DNA from: Luminiphilus sp.
GTDB taxonomy: Bacteria; Pseudomonadota; Gammaproteobacteria; Pseudomonadales; Halieaceae
Assembly: GCA_029253705.1 (NCBI GenBank)
Contig: JAQWYY010000178.1
Coordinates: forward strand, 1-43,725
Reading direction: 5' to 3'
DNA length: 43,725 nt
Positions 20,414 to 30,433 of the stretch are shown in pieces. The notes under the pieces were generated by a model that worked only from the letters and a program-made list of their open reading frames with translations, made no database searches and had not been told where the DNA came from. Numbering within the stretch: position 1 is the stretch's first letter; every line of letters begins with the position of its first letter. A program made the position numbers and the translations under genes.

Positions 20414-20797
20414 ATGTCCAATCGCGCTGTCATTTCTACTGAATCCGCTCCCGCAGCCATAGGCCCTTACTCGCAGGCCATAAAAGTAGGGAATACTGTT
20501 TGGATTTCAGGGCAAATTCCCCTCAACCCTGAAACAATGCTTTGTGTCGATGGTGGCATTGAGGCAGAAACACAGCAGGTTTTTGCCAATCTCAAAGCTA
20601 TCGCCGAAGCCGCCGGCGGAGAGTTAAACGACGCAGTGAAGATAAACATATCTCTCACTGACTTAGGCAACTTTGCCGCAGTAAATGCGATAATGGAGCA
20701 ACACTTTGATGCGCCCTATCCGGCCCGAGCTTGCGTTGAAGTTGCCGCATTACCCAAGGGCGTCGCAGTAGAAATCGAGGCGATTTTAAGCCTTTAA
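20414..20797 (+). CDS. ridA: RidA family reactive intermediate/imine deaminase
   Basis: APAAIGPYSQAIKVGNTVWISGQIPL; PYPARACVEVAALPKGVAVEIEA. Confidence 0.95.
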   Translation: MSNRAVISTESAPAAIGPYSQAIKVGNTVWISGQIPLNPETMLCVDGGIEAETQQVFANLKAIAEAAGGELNDAVKINISLTDLGNFAAVNAIMEQHFDAPYPARACVEVAALPKGVAVEIEAILSL

Positions 20798-20813
20798 AGC
20801 TATATGCCACGGC

Positions 20814-21680
20814 TTACAGGGCCAAATGCTCGCTGATCAGCTTAGCAAACCCTGACTGATAATCGGGATAGGTGAAGCGGTAGCCTGCGGACCGCAAGCA
20901 TTGATTACTGCATCGGCGATTGGCAAGGCGTGAGGGCGCGGCACCTGTCATAGCGGAAAGCCCCAGACTCTTAATTAACCACGCTTCAACTTCCCCTACC
21001 GGTGCTGGCTTATGGTCACTGGCGATGTAAACGGAAGCATTTGTCTCTCCATGCTCGAGACGACGCAAACAAAACGCCATTATTCCAGCGAGATCATCAC
21101 GGTGAATCCGATTGCTAATGCGATCAGGGTCTGGGCTGCAAAGGCCTTGCTGCAACCGCTTGATCAGCATGCCGGGCCAGTCACCGTAAATGCCTGAGGC
21201 TCGAAGTATCGTCGCAGAATTGCACGCTGCTAGAAATTGGCGCTCCGCCTCGATAATACTCACCGCCAGGGGATCTGATTGGGTGAGCGGCGAGTTTTCA
21301 TCGACCCACCCCCCATCGGTTTGTGCAAATACCCGGGTAGACGACACAAAAATTCCGCCTTTTACAGCCGTCAGTAATCCCAGCTCTGCCATGAGTTCAA
21401 CGGGGAGCACATAGCCTTGATGATAACCGGCCGAATCTCTCGCCGTTGGCAGCGGCGTAAACACCACATAATCAGGCTGTAATTTTATAAGGCCTGCAAT
21501 ATCGTGGCGCTGAGTGTAATCACCTTTAATGGCATTAAATTCCTCGGGCAGCCGGTCGATCTGCCGACGCATAGCACTAATTCTCCAGCCCAGTGCACTG
21601 AGCTGCAGACCTAGACGGAGACCAAGGTCACCGCAACCAACAATCAAAACGTGTGGCGACTTCACCCCAACTTCTCTCAC
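20814..21680 (-). CDS. NAD(P)-dependent epimerase/dehydratase (YeeZ-like SDR)
   Basis: VLIVGCGDLGLRLGLQL nucleotide-binding motif, FVSSTRVFAQTDGGWVDENSPL, RIHRDDLAGIM. Confidence 0.82.
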   Translation of the reverse strand: MREVGVKSPHVLIVGCGDLGLRLGLQLSALGWRISAMRRQIDRLPEEFNAIKGDYTQRHDIAGLIKLQPDYVVFTPLPTARDSAGYHQGYVLPVELMAELGLLTAVKGGIFVSSTRVFAQTDGGWVDENSPLTQSDPLAVSIIEAERQFLAACNSATILRASGIYGDWPGMLIKRLQQGLCSPDPDRISNRIHRDDLAGIMAFCLRRLEHGETNASVYIASDHKPAPVGEVEAWLIKSLGLSAMTGAAPSRLANRRCSNQCLRSAGYRFTYPDYQSGFAKLISEHLAL

Positions 21681-21752
21681 AGACTATGATGTCGTTTATT
21701 ATGCCCTTTTACTTAGGCTATTGCGTGATTCCAATAAGATGAACCTTTCACG

Positions 21753-23825
21753 ATGACACTGTCCCCAGACAACTCGCTGGGTGCTTCCGTCGGCACTCTT
21801 CGCGGTGTAGGCCCCAAACTTCAGCATCGACTGGAAGAGCTAGGGTTGCGCTGTGTTGAGGATATTCTTTACCACTTTCCGTTGCGCTACCAAGACCGCA
21901 CTCAAGTAACAGCCATAGGTGCCCTTCAAGATGGGGTTGATGCGGTTATTCAAGGGTCCATACGGTTATCCAGCATCGTGCCCGGAAGGAGGCCAACACT
22001 AGTTGTTAAAGTAGAGGATGGAACCGGTGTGCTCACGGTTCGGTTTTTTCACTTCCGACGTGCGCAAGCGCAGCAAATGAAACCTGGCCTTCCAATTGCT
22101 TTGTTTGGTCAAGCAAGACGATCAGGTGTTGGTCTAGACATGGTGCACCCTGAGTACCGCCTCGATGACGCAGAGGTTTTGCTCGAGGCAGCCCTCACAC
22201 CCATTTACCCTACCGTTGAGGGTTTAGGGCAGGGACTGTGGCGCAAACTCACCGAACAAGCACTCAATATTCTTCAAAAAAATTGCCCCGAAGACCTGCT
22301 GCAGGGTGTTGCTGAATCACCCTTTGCGCTCCTTGAAGCCATTCAATTTCTACACCGCCCTCCGCCTAAGGCACCAACAGAACGCATTCGAGAGTGGCAA
22401 CACCCAGCACAGCTGAGGTTAGCACTAGAGGAGTTGGTCGCTCATAACCTATCTTTGCAAATGCTTAGGAAAAAGGAAAAAGCTTGTCTGGGTATAGCTA
22501 TGACAAGCGATCAATCAGTAGCAGGTCCCTTCCTTGCACACCTTCCATTTCAACCCACTTCAGCACAGCATAGAGTGATTCAAGAAATAGCCCATGACAT
22601 GGCGCTACCCAGCCCCATGCTCAGGCTGATTCAGGGCGACGTCGGATCAGGAAAAACCTTTGTAGCCGCTATGGCCTGTATCACCGCTATAGAAGCTGGC
22701 CAACAGGTTGCCTTAATGGCGCCTACTGAGCTTTTAGGAGAACAACATTTACAAACCTTTCAGCAGTGGTTAGCGCCCTTTAACATACGTATCGCTTGGT
22801 TGAGTGGGCGAGTAAAGGGGCGAGCACGTACCACGGTTCTTGAAGCAATTAGCGATGGCTCGGTTGCGCTGGTTGTCGGCACCCACGCGCTTTTTCAGGA
22901 GGGAGTTACCTTCGCCTCACTGGCACTAGTGATCGTCGATGAACAACATCGATTTGGGGTCCACCAGCGGCTCGCGCTAACAGAAAAAGCATCGGGGCAA
23001 GCCCTTCCTCACCAGCTGGTTCTTACTGCCACGCCGATTCCCCGCACATTATCGATGGTGGCCTACGCCGACCTTGACTGCTCCGTCATCGACGAGCTAC
23101 CGCCCGGGCGTACACCGGTGCAAACTACTCTGCTCGATAGCCAGCGCAGAGATCAAGTCATTAAACGCGTGGGAGCAGCCTGCGGTGAAGGTCGCCAAGC
23201 TTATTGGGTATGCACACTCATAGAAGAGTCAGAAAATCTCGATGCTCGGGCCGCAGAAGCAACAGCAGAGTTATTACAATCCCAGCTACCAAATCTGCGC
23301 ATTGGTCTCATTCATGGACGATTACCGCCAACAGAAAAAGAAAATATGATGGCAGCATTTAAAGCTGGCGAGATAGCCCTATTAGTTGCCACCACTGTGA
23401 TTGAAGTTGGCGTTGATGTACCCAATGCCAGCCTGATGATCATTGAGAACCCAGAACGCTTGGGGCTTGCGCAGTTACATCAGTTACGTGGGCGGGTGGG
23501 ACGCGGCGCCATTGCCAGTCACTGCGTTCTTTTGTATCAGACGCCCCTAAGCCAGAGCGGGCGCGAGCGTTTAGAAGTTATGCGACGCAGTAACGACGGG
23601 TTTTATATTGCTGAACAAGATCTTCTTTTCCGAGGGCCTGGTGAGCTTCTGGGTACCCGACAAACCGGCCTAACCTCATTTCGCGTAGCACAGCTACCTG
23701 CTCATGAAGCGTTGCTCGATCAGGTGGCGCAGACAGCCGAGAGTCTCATGGCGAACTACCCCAAACGTTGCGAACTTCTAGTAGACCGCTGGACCGGAGA
23801 AAGACAGGCGTTTGCGCGAGTCTGA
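21753..23825 (+). CDS. recG: ATP-dependent DNA helicase RecG
   Basis: LIQGDVGSGKTFVA, VIVDEQHRFGVHQR, VLTATPIPRTL, HQLRGRVGRG. Confidence 0.97.
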   Translation: MTLSPDNSLGASVGTLRGVGPKLQHRLEELGLRCVEDILYHFPLRYQDRTQVTAIGALQDGVDAVIQGSIRLSSIVPGRRPTLVVKVEDGTGVLTVRFFHFRRAQAQQMKPGLPIALFGQARRSGVGLDMVHPEYRLDDAEVLLEAALTPIYPTVEGLGQGLWRKLTEQALNILQKNCPEDLLQGVAESPFALLEAIQFLHRPPPKAPTERIREWQHPAQLRLALEELVAHNLSLQMLRKKEKACLGIAMTSDQSVAGPFLAHLPFQPTSAQHRVIQEIAHDMALPSPMLRLIQGDVGSGKTFVAAMACITAIEAGQQVALMAPTELLGEQHLQTFQQWLAPFNIRIAWLSGRVKGRARTTVLEAISDGSVALVVGTHALFQEGVTFASLALVIVDEQHRFGVHQRLALTEKASGQALPHQLVLTATPIPRTLSMVAYADLDCSVIDELPPGRTPVQTTLLDSQRRDQVIKRVGAACGEGRQAYWVCTLIEESENLDARAAEATAELLQSQLPNLRIGLIHGRLPPTEKENMMAAFKAGEIALLVATTVIEVGVDVPNASLMIIENPERLGLAQLHQLRGRVGRGAIASHCVLLYQTPLSQSGRERLEVMRRSNDGFYIAEQDLLFRGPGELLGTRQTGLTSFRVAQLPAHEALLDQVAQTAESLMANYPKRCELLVDRWTGERQAFARV

Positions 23826-23870
23826 ACAGGTTACACTACGTCTACCTACTAACTTTTTTGATGCCGCACT

Positions 23871-24791
23871 ATGACCTCTTCTGCTCCAAGCCCCTCAACG
23901 CAGCCAGAGTCCTCCAATTCTGACAGCAAGCTGCGCGGATTCTGGCTGCTGATGCGCTTTCACAAGCCCATTGGAACCTGGCTGTTAGCGGCACCGACCA
24001 CCTGGGCGCTGGTTATTGCCAGCGAAGGGTGGCCAGATTTCGCAATACTGTGCACCTTTGCGCTGGGTATCGTAGTTATGCGGGCAGCTGGCTGTGTTGC
24101 CAACGACCTTGCCGATCGCAAACTTGACGGCTATGTAGCACGCACACGTGATCGACCTCTAGTAACCGGTTTGGTGTCAACTAAGGAGGCGCTAGCACTT
24201 CTTTTTACACTACTTTTAATTGCACTGGCATTGGTGTCATCAACTAATGTACTGACCGTAAAGTTGTCTGTAGCTGGCGTTTCCTTGGCAATGATGTACC
24301 CCTATATGAAGCGGGTTACACACTTACCGCAGTTCGTCTTGGGGGCTGCATTTTCATGGTCTATTCCGATGGCTTTTGCCGCCGTAACGGATACTTTACC
24401 TGGGGCATTATGGTGGCTATTTTTAGGGAACTTGCTGTGGACTGTGGTCTATGACACCCAATACGCCATGGTTGATCGCGAAGACGATCTGGCCATTGGT
24501 ATAAAATCTACGGCCATTTTATTTGGCCACCTAGATAGACGACTCATAGCAGCCATGCAGATTGGGGCGCTGGCTTGCTTTTCACAAACAGGGGCAGCTT
24601 TCGGCTTCACCTGGCCTTATTACCTAGCCGTAATCAGCATTGGACTGATCTTTTGCTGGCACCAGTGGCTAATCCGGGATCGCGAGGAGCAGGCTTGCTT
24701 CAAAGCCTTCAACCAAAGCAAGTGGATTGGCCTCATTATGCTTTTAGGAATTGTGGGACACTTTCTTGCCGAGCACGTATCACTTTTCTAA
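23871..24791 (+). CDS. ubiA: 4-hydroxybenzoate octaprenyltransferase
   Basis: FHKPIGTWLLAAPTTWAL, NDLADRKLDGYVARTRDRPL, YDTQYAMVDREDDL. Confidence 0.94.
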   Translation: MTSSAPSPSTQPESSNSDSKLRGFWLLMRFHKPIGTWLLAAPTTWALVIASEGWPDFAILCTFALGIVVMRAAGCVANDLADRKLDGYVARTRDRPLVTGLVSTKEALALLFTLLLIALALVSSTNVLTVKLSVAGVSLAMMYPYMKRVTHLPQFVLGAAFSWSIPMAFAAVTDTLPGALWWLFLGNLLWTVVYDTQYAMVDREDDLAIGIKSTAILFGHLDRRLIAAMQIGALACFSQTGAAFGFTWPYYLAVISIGLIFCWHQWLIRDREEQACFKAFNQSKWIGLIMLLGIVGHFLAEHVSLF

Positions 24792-24812
24792 CTCACGGGC
24801 TCTGGCGAAATC

Positions 24813-25967
24813 ATGCAACTGGATATTTACCGTAGCATCAGGGACATTTCTGCCTTGGATTGGAATCATTGGTTTGGTGGTGATTATCCCTTTCTTCGTC
24901 ATGATTTTTTACTGGGGCTAGAGGACACCGGCTGTACCAACGAAGCCAGCGGCTGGGCGCCACATCATATGGTGCTTCGAGATGGGCCCGACGTCGTGGG
25001 TGCGGCACCTGGTTTTCTAAAAGAACACTCTTACGGCGAATACGTATTTGACTGGGCTTGGGCCGATGCATGGCAACGCAGCGGCCTGTCTTATTATCCA
25101 AAGCTGATTTCAGCTGCCCCCTTTACCCCAGCAAGTGGCCCCAAGATTTGGTGTAATACTAAGATCCCGGAGGCGGAAGCCAAATTTTGCCGTGCCGTTC
25201 AAGGTTTTTGTGCTGAAAACGGCCTCTCTAGCTGGCACATCTTATTTTCTAACTCAGAATTCCAAGAACCGAGCACAACTCTCAACCTAAATGACCGTGC
25301 GACCTGCCAATTTCATTGGGTCAACCGAAATTATGAGAGCTTTGAGGACTTCCTCCAGCTTTTTAGCAGCCGCAAACGTAAAAACTTACGTAAAGAGCGA
25401 AATCATGTGGCGGCCCAAGGAATAACTCTGACCACCCGCGTAGGGTCAGATATCATGCCTGAAGATTGGTCTTTCTTTCATTACTGCTATCAAACAACCT
25501 ATGCCAAACGCAGTGGTCACGGCGGTTATTTATCCCGGGAATTTTTTACCGAGCTTTGCCCAAAGCTGGGTACCGCCCCGGTCATGGTGCTAGCTTCTCT
25601 TAATGAGCAGCCAGTAGCAGCCGCTTTGTTTTTTCAATCATCAGACACCCTTTATGGTCGATATTGGGGCTGCCTCAGAGAATATGACGGTTTACATTTT
25701 GAGGCCTGCTACTATCAGGGCATCGAGTACTGCATCAAACACGGTATTCAACGCTTGGACCCAGGCGCCCAAGGGGAACATAAAATACAGCGTGGCTTTG
25801 AACCCACGTTAACTCGATCTCATCACTGGGTTGCAGAGGCGGGCTTTCAACCCGCAATTAAAGACTTCTGTGCCCGGGACATAGAGCAAGTCAAATCCTA
25901 CAGTGAAGAGGCCGCCAAGCTGCTGCCCTTCAAAGAAGGCGCGCTAAGCGCCCTTCAATCAGGTTAA
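24813..25967 (+). CDS. GNAT/FemAB-like N-acyltransferase (DUF482 family)
   Basis: FSSRKRKNLRKERNHVAAQGI, SLNEQPVAAALFFQSSDTLYGRYWG, LDPGAQGEHKIQRGFEP. Confidence 0.85.
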   Translation: MQLDIYRSIRDISALDWNHWFGGDYPFLRHDFLLGLEDTGCTNEASGWAPHHMVLRDGPDVVGAAPGFLKEHSYGEYVFDWAWADAWQRSGLSYYPKLISAAPFTPASGPKIWCNTKIPEAEAKFCRAVQGFCAENGLSSWHILFSNSEFQEPSTTLNLNDRATCQFHWVNRNYESFEDFLQLFSSRKRKNLRKERNHVAAQGITLTTRVGSDIMPEDWSFFHYCYQTTYAKRSGHGGYLSREFFTELCPKLGTAPVMVLASLNEQPVAAALFFQSSDTLYGRYWGCLREYDGLHFEACYYQGIEYCIKHGIQRLDPGAQGEHKIQRGFEPTLTRSHHWVAEAGFQPAIKDFCARDIEQVKSYSEEAAKLLPFKEGALSALQSG

Positions 25968-26755
25968 TCAACCACAGACTTAGGCGCTTCATCACGCAAA
26001 AAGACCCAACTGTCCGCCGTTGAGCGCTCGGCGCTGTAGTAATAGCCAGCACCACAAAACCCTTTCAGCTCTTCAGGGTCGTTTAATCTCTGCTCAACGA
26101 TATATCGAGCCATAACGCCTCTAGCCTTCTTCGCAAAAAAGCTGATAATTTTATAATCACCATTTTTCAAGTCTTTAAAAACAGGGGTTATGACCTCTGC
26201 ATTAAGCTGTCGAGGTTTTACTGCCTTGAAATACTCGTTCGACGCCAAATTAACCAATACCGAGCTGCCACTTTTGTCAATTTCTGTATCAAGCAACTGG
26301 GTAATTTCTTCTCCCCAGAACTCATACAAATTACGACCCCCACGATTGGAGAACTTAAGGCCCATTTCCAATCGATAAGGCTGCATAAGATCTAATGGCC
26401 GGAGCAAACCATACAAACCCGAAAGAATGCGCAGGTGCTTCTGGGCAAAGGTAAGAGACTTGGTGTCTAGGGTGCCGGCGTCAAGGCCCGTGTAAACATC
26501 TCCCTTAAATGCCAGCACCGCCTGCTTGGCATTATCAAGGCTAAAGTCTGGCTGCCAATTCATGAATCGCTCATGATTCAGCAGCGCGATATTTTCGCTA
26601 ACTCCCATAAGTTTTTGCAACGCTTCTGGAGTTAGAACCCGAGCATCATCAACCAACTGAGCGGCGCGTTCGATAAAGTAAGGCTGTGTCGCCTTACGAG
26701 TGCGAGGGGCTGTCTCGAAGTCAAGTGTCTTCGCCGGAGAAAGGATTGTCAGCAC
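25964..26755 (-). CDS. yaaA: Peroxide stress protein YaaA
   Basis: MLTILSPAKTLDFE, FKGDVYTGLDAGTL, LRILSGLYGLLRPLDLMQPYRLEMG. Confidence 0.95.
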   Translation of the reverse strand: MLTILSPAKTLDFETAPRTRKATQPYFIERAAQLVDDARVLTPEALQKLMGVSENIALLNHERFMNWQPDFSLDNAKQAVLAFKGDVYTGLDAGTLDTKSLTFAQKHLRILSGLYGLLRPLDLMQPYRLEMGLKFSNRGGRNLYEFWGEEITQLLDTEIDKSGSSVLVNLASNEYFKAVKPRQLNAEVITPVFKDLKNGDYKIISFFAKKARGVMARYIVEQRLNDPEELKGFCGAGYYYSAERSTADSWVFLRDEAPKSVVD

Positions 26756-26834
26756 AATGGGGGCCTCCCTGATGTCTGTGGTAATAGAATGATAACCTGT
26801 GTACCGCCCTGAAAGACCCTATAAGGAATAAGAA

Positions 26835-27356
26835 GTGGTCGTTTTAATTTCATCAATTCGCGTACTTGATGGCCTGTCACAAAGATTGTCACACATTATT
26901 GGCTGGCTGCCCTTATTAATGGCGCTGTTAACCGTTCTAGTCGTGGTACTGCGCTACGGTTTTGGTGTGGGCGCCATAGCGGCACAGGAAAGTGTGATCT
27001 ATCTTCATGGAACGCTGTTTATGCTGGGTGCTTCATGTACCCTACACATGGGCGGACACGTACGTGTCGATGTGTTGTACCAACGGTTTACACCTAGAAT
27101 AAAGGCTTGGATCGACGCACTAGGGCACGTCATGTTCACCCTACCACTGTGTGCTTTGATAGGTTTTACCAGCCAAGATTACGTGATCGAGTCCTGGGTC
27201 GCGCGAGAAACATCTCCAGAGCCAGGGGGTATACCCGCTGTTTTTCTTTTAAAAACCCTGCTACCCATCATGGCTGCGCTGTTGGCGCTTCAAGCCTTGT
27301 CAGAAATCATCAAAGCACTAAAAATCCTCGTTACTGAGGTGGCTCAAAATGATTGA
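26835..27356 (+). CDS. dctQ: TRAP transporter small permease (DctQ)
   Basis: 4-TM protein immediately 5' of and overlapping DctM; HMGGHVRVDVLYQRF motif; GTG start. Confidence 0.88.
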   Translation: MVVLISSIRVLDGLSQRLSHIIGWLPLLMALLTVLVVVLRYGFGVGAIAAQESVIYLHGTLFMLGASCTLHMGGHVRVDVLYQRFTPRIKAWIDALGHVMFTLPLCALIGFTSQDYVIESWVARETSPEPGGIPAVFLLKTLLPIMAALLALQALSEIIKALKILVTEVAQND

Positions 27357-28713
27357 AATACCAGTTCTCATGTTTTTGACAGTTTGCCTTGTGCTGCTAG
27401 CCGGGTTTCCGGTAGCCCTGACACTCGCTGGTGTGGGCCTGATGTTCGCAGCCATAGGCACCATTTCTGGAACATTTGATGCTGGCTATCTAGCTGCAAT
27501 TCCTGCCAGAATTTTTGGCACCATTGGCAATGAAACGCTAATCGCAGTTCCCTTGTTTATTTTGATGGGGAATATCCTTGAGCGCGCAAAAATCGCCGAA
27601 GATTTGCTACGGAATATGGCCCAGTTATTTGGAAGTCGACCCGGTGGGCTTGGTGTGGCCGTGGTGCTGGTAGGTGCACTATTAGCTGCGAGTACCGGCA
27701 TTGTTGGTGCAACCGTGGTCACGATGGGGCTGTTATCGCTTCCCTCTATGCTGCGCGCCGGATACAGCCCAGCCCTCGCAACCGGTACGATTTGTGCCAC
27801 AGGCACTCTCGGCCAAATTATCCCACCATCGATCGCTTTGGTTTTGTTGGGTGATGTCATTGCCAGTGCTTATCAACGTGCCCAACTAGAAATGGGCGTT
27901 ATAAATACCGCCACCGTCTCTGTAGGCGACCTATTCGTCGGTGCACTGATTCCAGGCCTTATCCTTGTCGCGCTTTACCTGGTTTGGATTTTACTCATTG
28001 CGCGGATTACACCCGACCGTGCCCCTGCGATTGCTTCAGAGGGGGCTTCTGTTTCAGAGTTGCTGAACGCTTTGTTGCCGCCGTTCATACTAATCGCGTT
28101 GGTTTTGGGCTCAATTCTTTTAGGTGCGGCAACCCCCACTGAAGCTGCTGGTGTCGGTGCTGTCGGCGCGTTGCTTTTAGCATTGCAACGCAGGCAAATG
28201 AGCTGGGGGAAACTGCATGAAATTGGTCTGTCTACTATGCGCATTACCAGCATGGTTTTTTTAATTCTTATTGGGGCCGCTGTGTTTACACTGATTTTTC
28301 GAGGCTTTGGTGGTGAAGAACTGGTGCAGGGTTTCTTCGAGCGCATGGATTTGGGCCCTCAGGGCGCCATGCTGTTAGTGATGGTTGTTATCTTTCTTTT
28401 GGGTTTCATTCTCGATTTTATCGAAATCACTTTTGTCGTGGTGCCTATTGTTGGCCCAATCTTACTCGCCATGGGCTTTGATCCCGTTTGGTTTGGCATT
28501 ATGTTGGCGGTCAACCTACAAACTTCGTTTTTGACCCCCCCCTTTGGCTTTGCACTTTTTTATCTACGAGGCGTTGCCCCAGTATCATTACCCACAGGAG
28601 CAATTTATAAGGGGGTTATACCTTTTGTCGCACTTCAAATTGGACTGCTGGCGTTGCTCTGGAGCTTCCCAAATTTAATCACTTGGTTACCCAATGTCTT
28701 GCGCTCGAGTTGA
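27349..28713 (+). CDS. dctM: TRAP transporter large permease (DctM)
   Basis: LFILMGNILERAKIAEDLL, ASTGIVGATVVTMGLLSLPSML, QIIPPSIALVLLGD, LTPPFGFALFYL. Confidence 0.95.
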   Translation: MIEIPVLMFLTVCLVLLAGFPVALTLAGVGLMFAAIGTISGTFDAGYLAAIPARIFGTIGNETLIAVPLFILMGNILERAKIAEDLLRNMAQLFGSRPGGLGVAVVLVGALLAASTGIVGATVVTMGLLSLPSMLRAGYSPALATGTICATGTLGQIIPPSIALVLLGDVIASAYQRAQLEMGVINTATVSVGDLFVGALIPGLILVALYLVWILLIARITPDRAPAIASEGASVSELLNALLPPFILIALVLGSILLGAATPTEAAGVGAVGALLLALQRRQMSWGKLHEIGLSTMRITSMVFLILIGAAVFTLIFRGFGGEELVQGFFERMDLGPQGAMLLVMVVIFLLGFILDFIEITFVVVPIVGPILLAMGFDPVWFGIMLAVNLQTSFLTPPFGFALFYLRGVAPVSLPTGAIYKGVIPFVALQIGLLALLWSFPNLITWLPNVLRSS

Positions 28714-28731
28714 ACACCTGTAACTTTCGAC

Positions 28732-28776
28732 GCTTATAACGTTGGTGCTTATAACATTGGTGCTTATAACATTGGT
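28732..28776 (+). repeat. 15-bp tandem repeat x3 (GCTTATAACRTTGGT)
   Basis: GCTTATAACGTTGGT, GCTTATAACATTGGT, GCTTATAACATTGGT, followed by a partial fourth unit GCTT. Confidence 0.95.
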
Positions 28777-28826
28777 GCTTGAATAACCACCAATCACGCT
28801 TTATCACCTTAGCAGCAGGCAAAAAC

Positions 28827-29231
28827 ATGACTGACCTCGATATGAATCCAACCCCTCAAGGGGAGCTCAGCCTTCAGGCTGTCGCCATGCCTGCGGACAC
28901 CAACCCTCACGGCGATATTTTTGGTGGCTGGCTTATGTCACAAATGGATTTAGCCGGTTATGTAACCGCCTGTGAGGTGGCAGGTGGCAGAGTAGCTACC
29001 GTGGCGGTGGAAGGTATGGTTTTTTTGACCCCTGTTCATGTGGGTGCGGTCGTCAGCTGTTACTCAGACATTTTGGAGATAGGACGCAGTTCGGTGCGGG
29101 TAATTGTTGAAGTTTGGATTAATTCCCGGCAAGACGGAGAGCCTATCAAAGTGACCGAAGGTACCTTTATTTATGTCGCCATTGGTGGAGACAAGCGGAC
29201 TCGTGCCATTCAACGTCCGGGCTCTGCCTGA
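28827..29231 (+). CDS. Acyl-CoA thioesterase (hotdog, YciA-like)
   Basis: AMPADTNPHGDIFGGWLMSQMDLAGYVTA; ATG at 28827 preferred over the TTG used by the ORF track. Confidence 0.88.
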   Translation: MTDLDMNPTPQGELSLQAVAMPADTNPHGDIFGGWLMSQMDLAGYVTACEVAGGRVATVAVEGMVFLTPVHVGAVVSCYSDILEIGRSSVRVIVEVWINSRQDGEPIKVTEGTFIYVAIGGDKRTRAIQRPGSA

Positions 29232-30382
29232 TCAACCTCTGGCATCACTCGCGGTAATACCTTGTCCCGTGCGTTAAGGTATGCGCGTTCTGAAATTTCG
29301 TGATATGCCCTAACGTTTTTCGAAAACGCGTCATAGGAAACCGCGATTTTTTCGGCCATGAAGTCACTCGCCCTTAATGTCGCCATAGCGTCTAGGGACT
29401 TCTCATACAGCAAGCTCAATATATCCTCTGGCAATGCGCGCAACTGGGTGCCCGCAGCCAGTAATTGTTGCAGTGACTCATTATTGCGCGCGGTAAATTC
29501 ATCCAGCATATTTTGGTTCGCTGCTCTGGCTGCGTATCGAACAATAGCCTGTAAGTCGCTAGGTAGTTGATTAAAGGCTGTCGAATTTACCGTGAATTCG
29601 AGCATAGCGCCCGGTTCATGCCATCCCGGGTAATAGTAATATTCTGCCACCTCATTAAGCCCAAGGGTACGGTCGTTATAGGGACCTACCCATTCAACCG
29701 CATCGATTACACCTGTTTGCATTGAAGTGTAAACCTCGCCGCCTGCTATCCGTACCGCAGTGCCTCCTGCTGCGTCAAAAACCTCCCCAGCAAGGCCTGG
29801 AATACGCATCTTCAAACCGGATAAATCTTTGGCGCTGCGCAGCTCTCTATTAAACCAGCCCGCCATCTGAACGCCGGTACTCCCTCCGGCAAAGGGAATA
29901 ATCCCAAAAGGTGCGTACAACTCCTCCCACAACTCCAACCCACCACCGTAATGCAGCCAGCCATTCATCTCTTGCGCGGTCATACCAAAAGGCACCGCCG
30001 TAAAGAACACAGCGGCCGGAATTTTACCTTTCCAGTAGTAGCTAGCACCGTGGCCGACCTCAGCCGCACCCTGCGAGACAGCATCAAAAACTTCAAAAGC
30101 GGGCACAATTTCGCCAGCGCCGAACACACGAACTTCAAGGCGCCCACCACTCATTTCGTTAACATACTGAGCAAAGTTTTCAGGAGCAGCCCCTAAACCA
30201 GGGAGGTTTTTAGGCCAAGTAGTGACAAGCTTCCAACGAAACTCCGGGGTATCACTGCTATTGCTTGCTGCGGGCAGAGGGCGGCTTTGATCACTGCTAT
30301 CTACAGCCCATAACCCCAGCACCAACACCAGTGCCGACACCAACAAGATGACAACCACGGGCAGAAATCGCTTTTCAAACAT
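29210..30382 (-). CDS. TRAP transporter substrate-binding protein (DctP/TakP-like)
   Basis: GAGEIVPAFEVFDAVSQGAAEVGHGASYYWKGK, GLKMRIPGLAGEV, DAVEWVGPYND, YYYPGWHEPGAMLEF resemble 2-oxoacid-binding TakP. Confidence 0.9.
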   Translation of the reverse strand: MFEKRFLPVVVILLVSALVLVLGLWAVDSSDQSRPLPAASNSSDTPEFRWKLVTTWPKNLPGLGAAPENFAQYVNEMSGGRLEVRVFGAGEIVPAFEVFDAVSQGAAEVGHGASYYWKGKIPAAVFFTAVPFGMTAQEMNGWLHYGGGLELWEELYAPFGIIPFAGGSTGVQMAGWFNRELRSAKDLSGLKMRIPGLAGEVFDAAGGTAVRIAGGEVYTSMQTGVIDAVEWVGPYNDRTLGLNEVAEYYYYPGWHEPGAMLEFTVNSTAFNQLPSDLQAIVRYAARAANQNMLDEFTARNNESLQQLLAAGTQLRALPEDILSLLYEKSLDAMATLRASDFMAEKIAVSYDAFSKNVRAYHEISERAYLNARDKVLPRVMPEVDQAEPGR

Positions 30383-30433
30383 ACACAGCACCTTCGCCTA
30401 TTTTTGAGATTGTTGTACTCGGCCTTTATCAAT

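Noticed and set aside
28732-28776. CRISPR array
   Set aside because: Repeats are contiguous 15-mers without spacers and there are no cas genes
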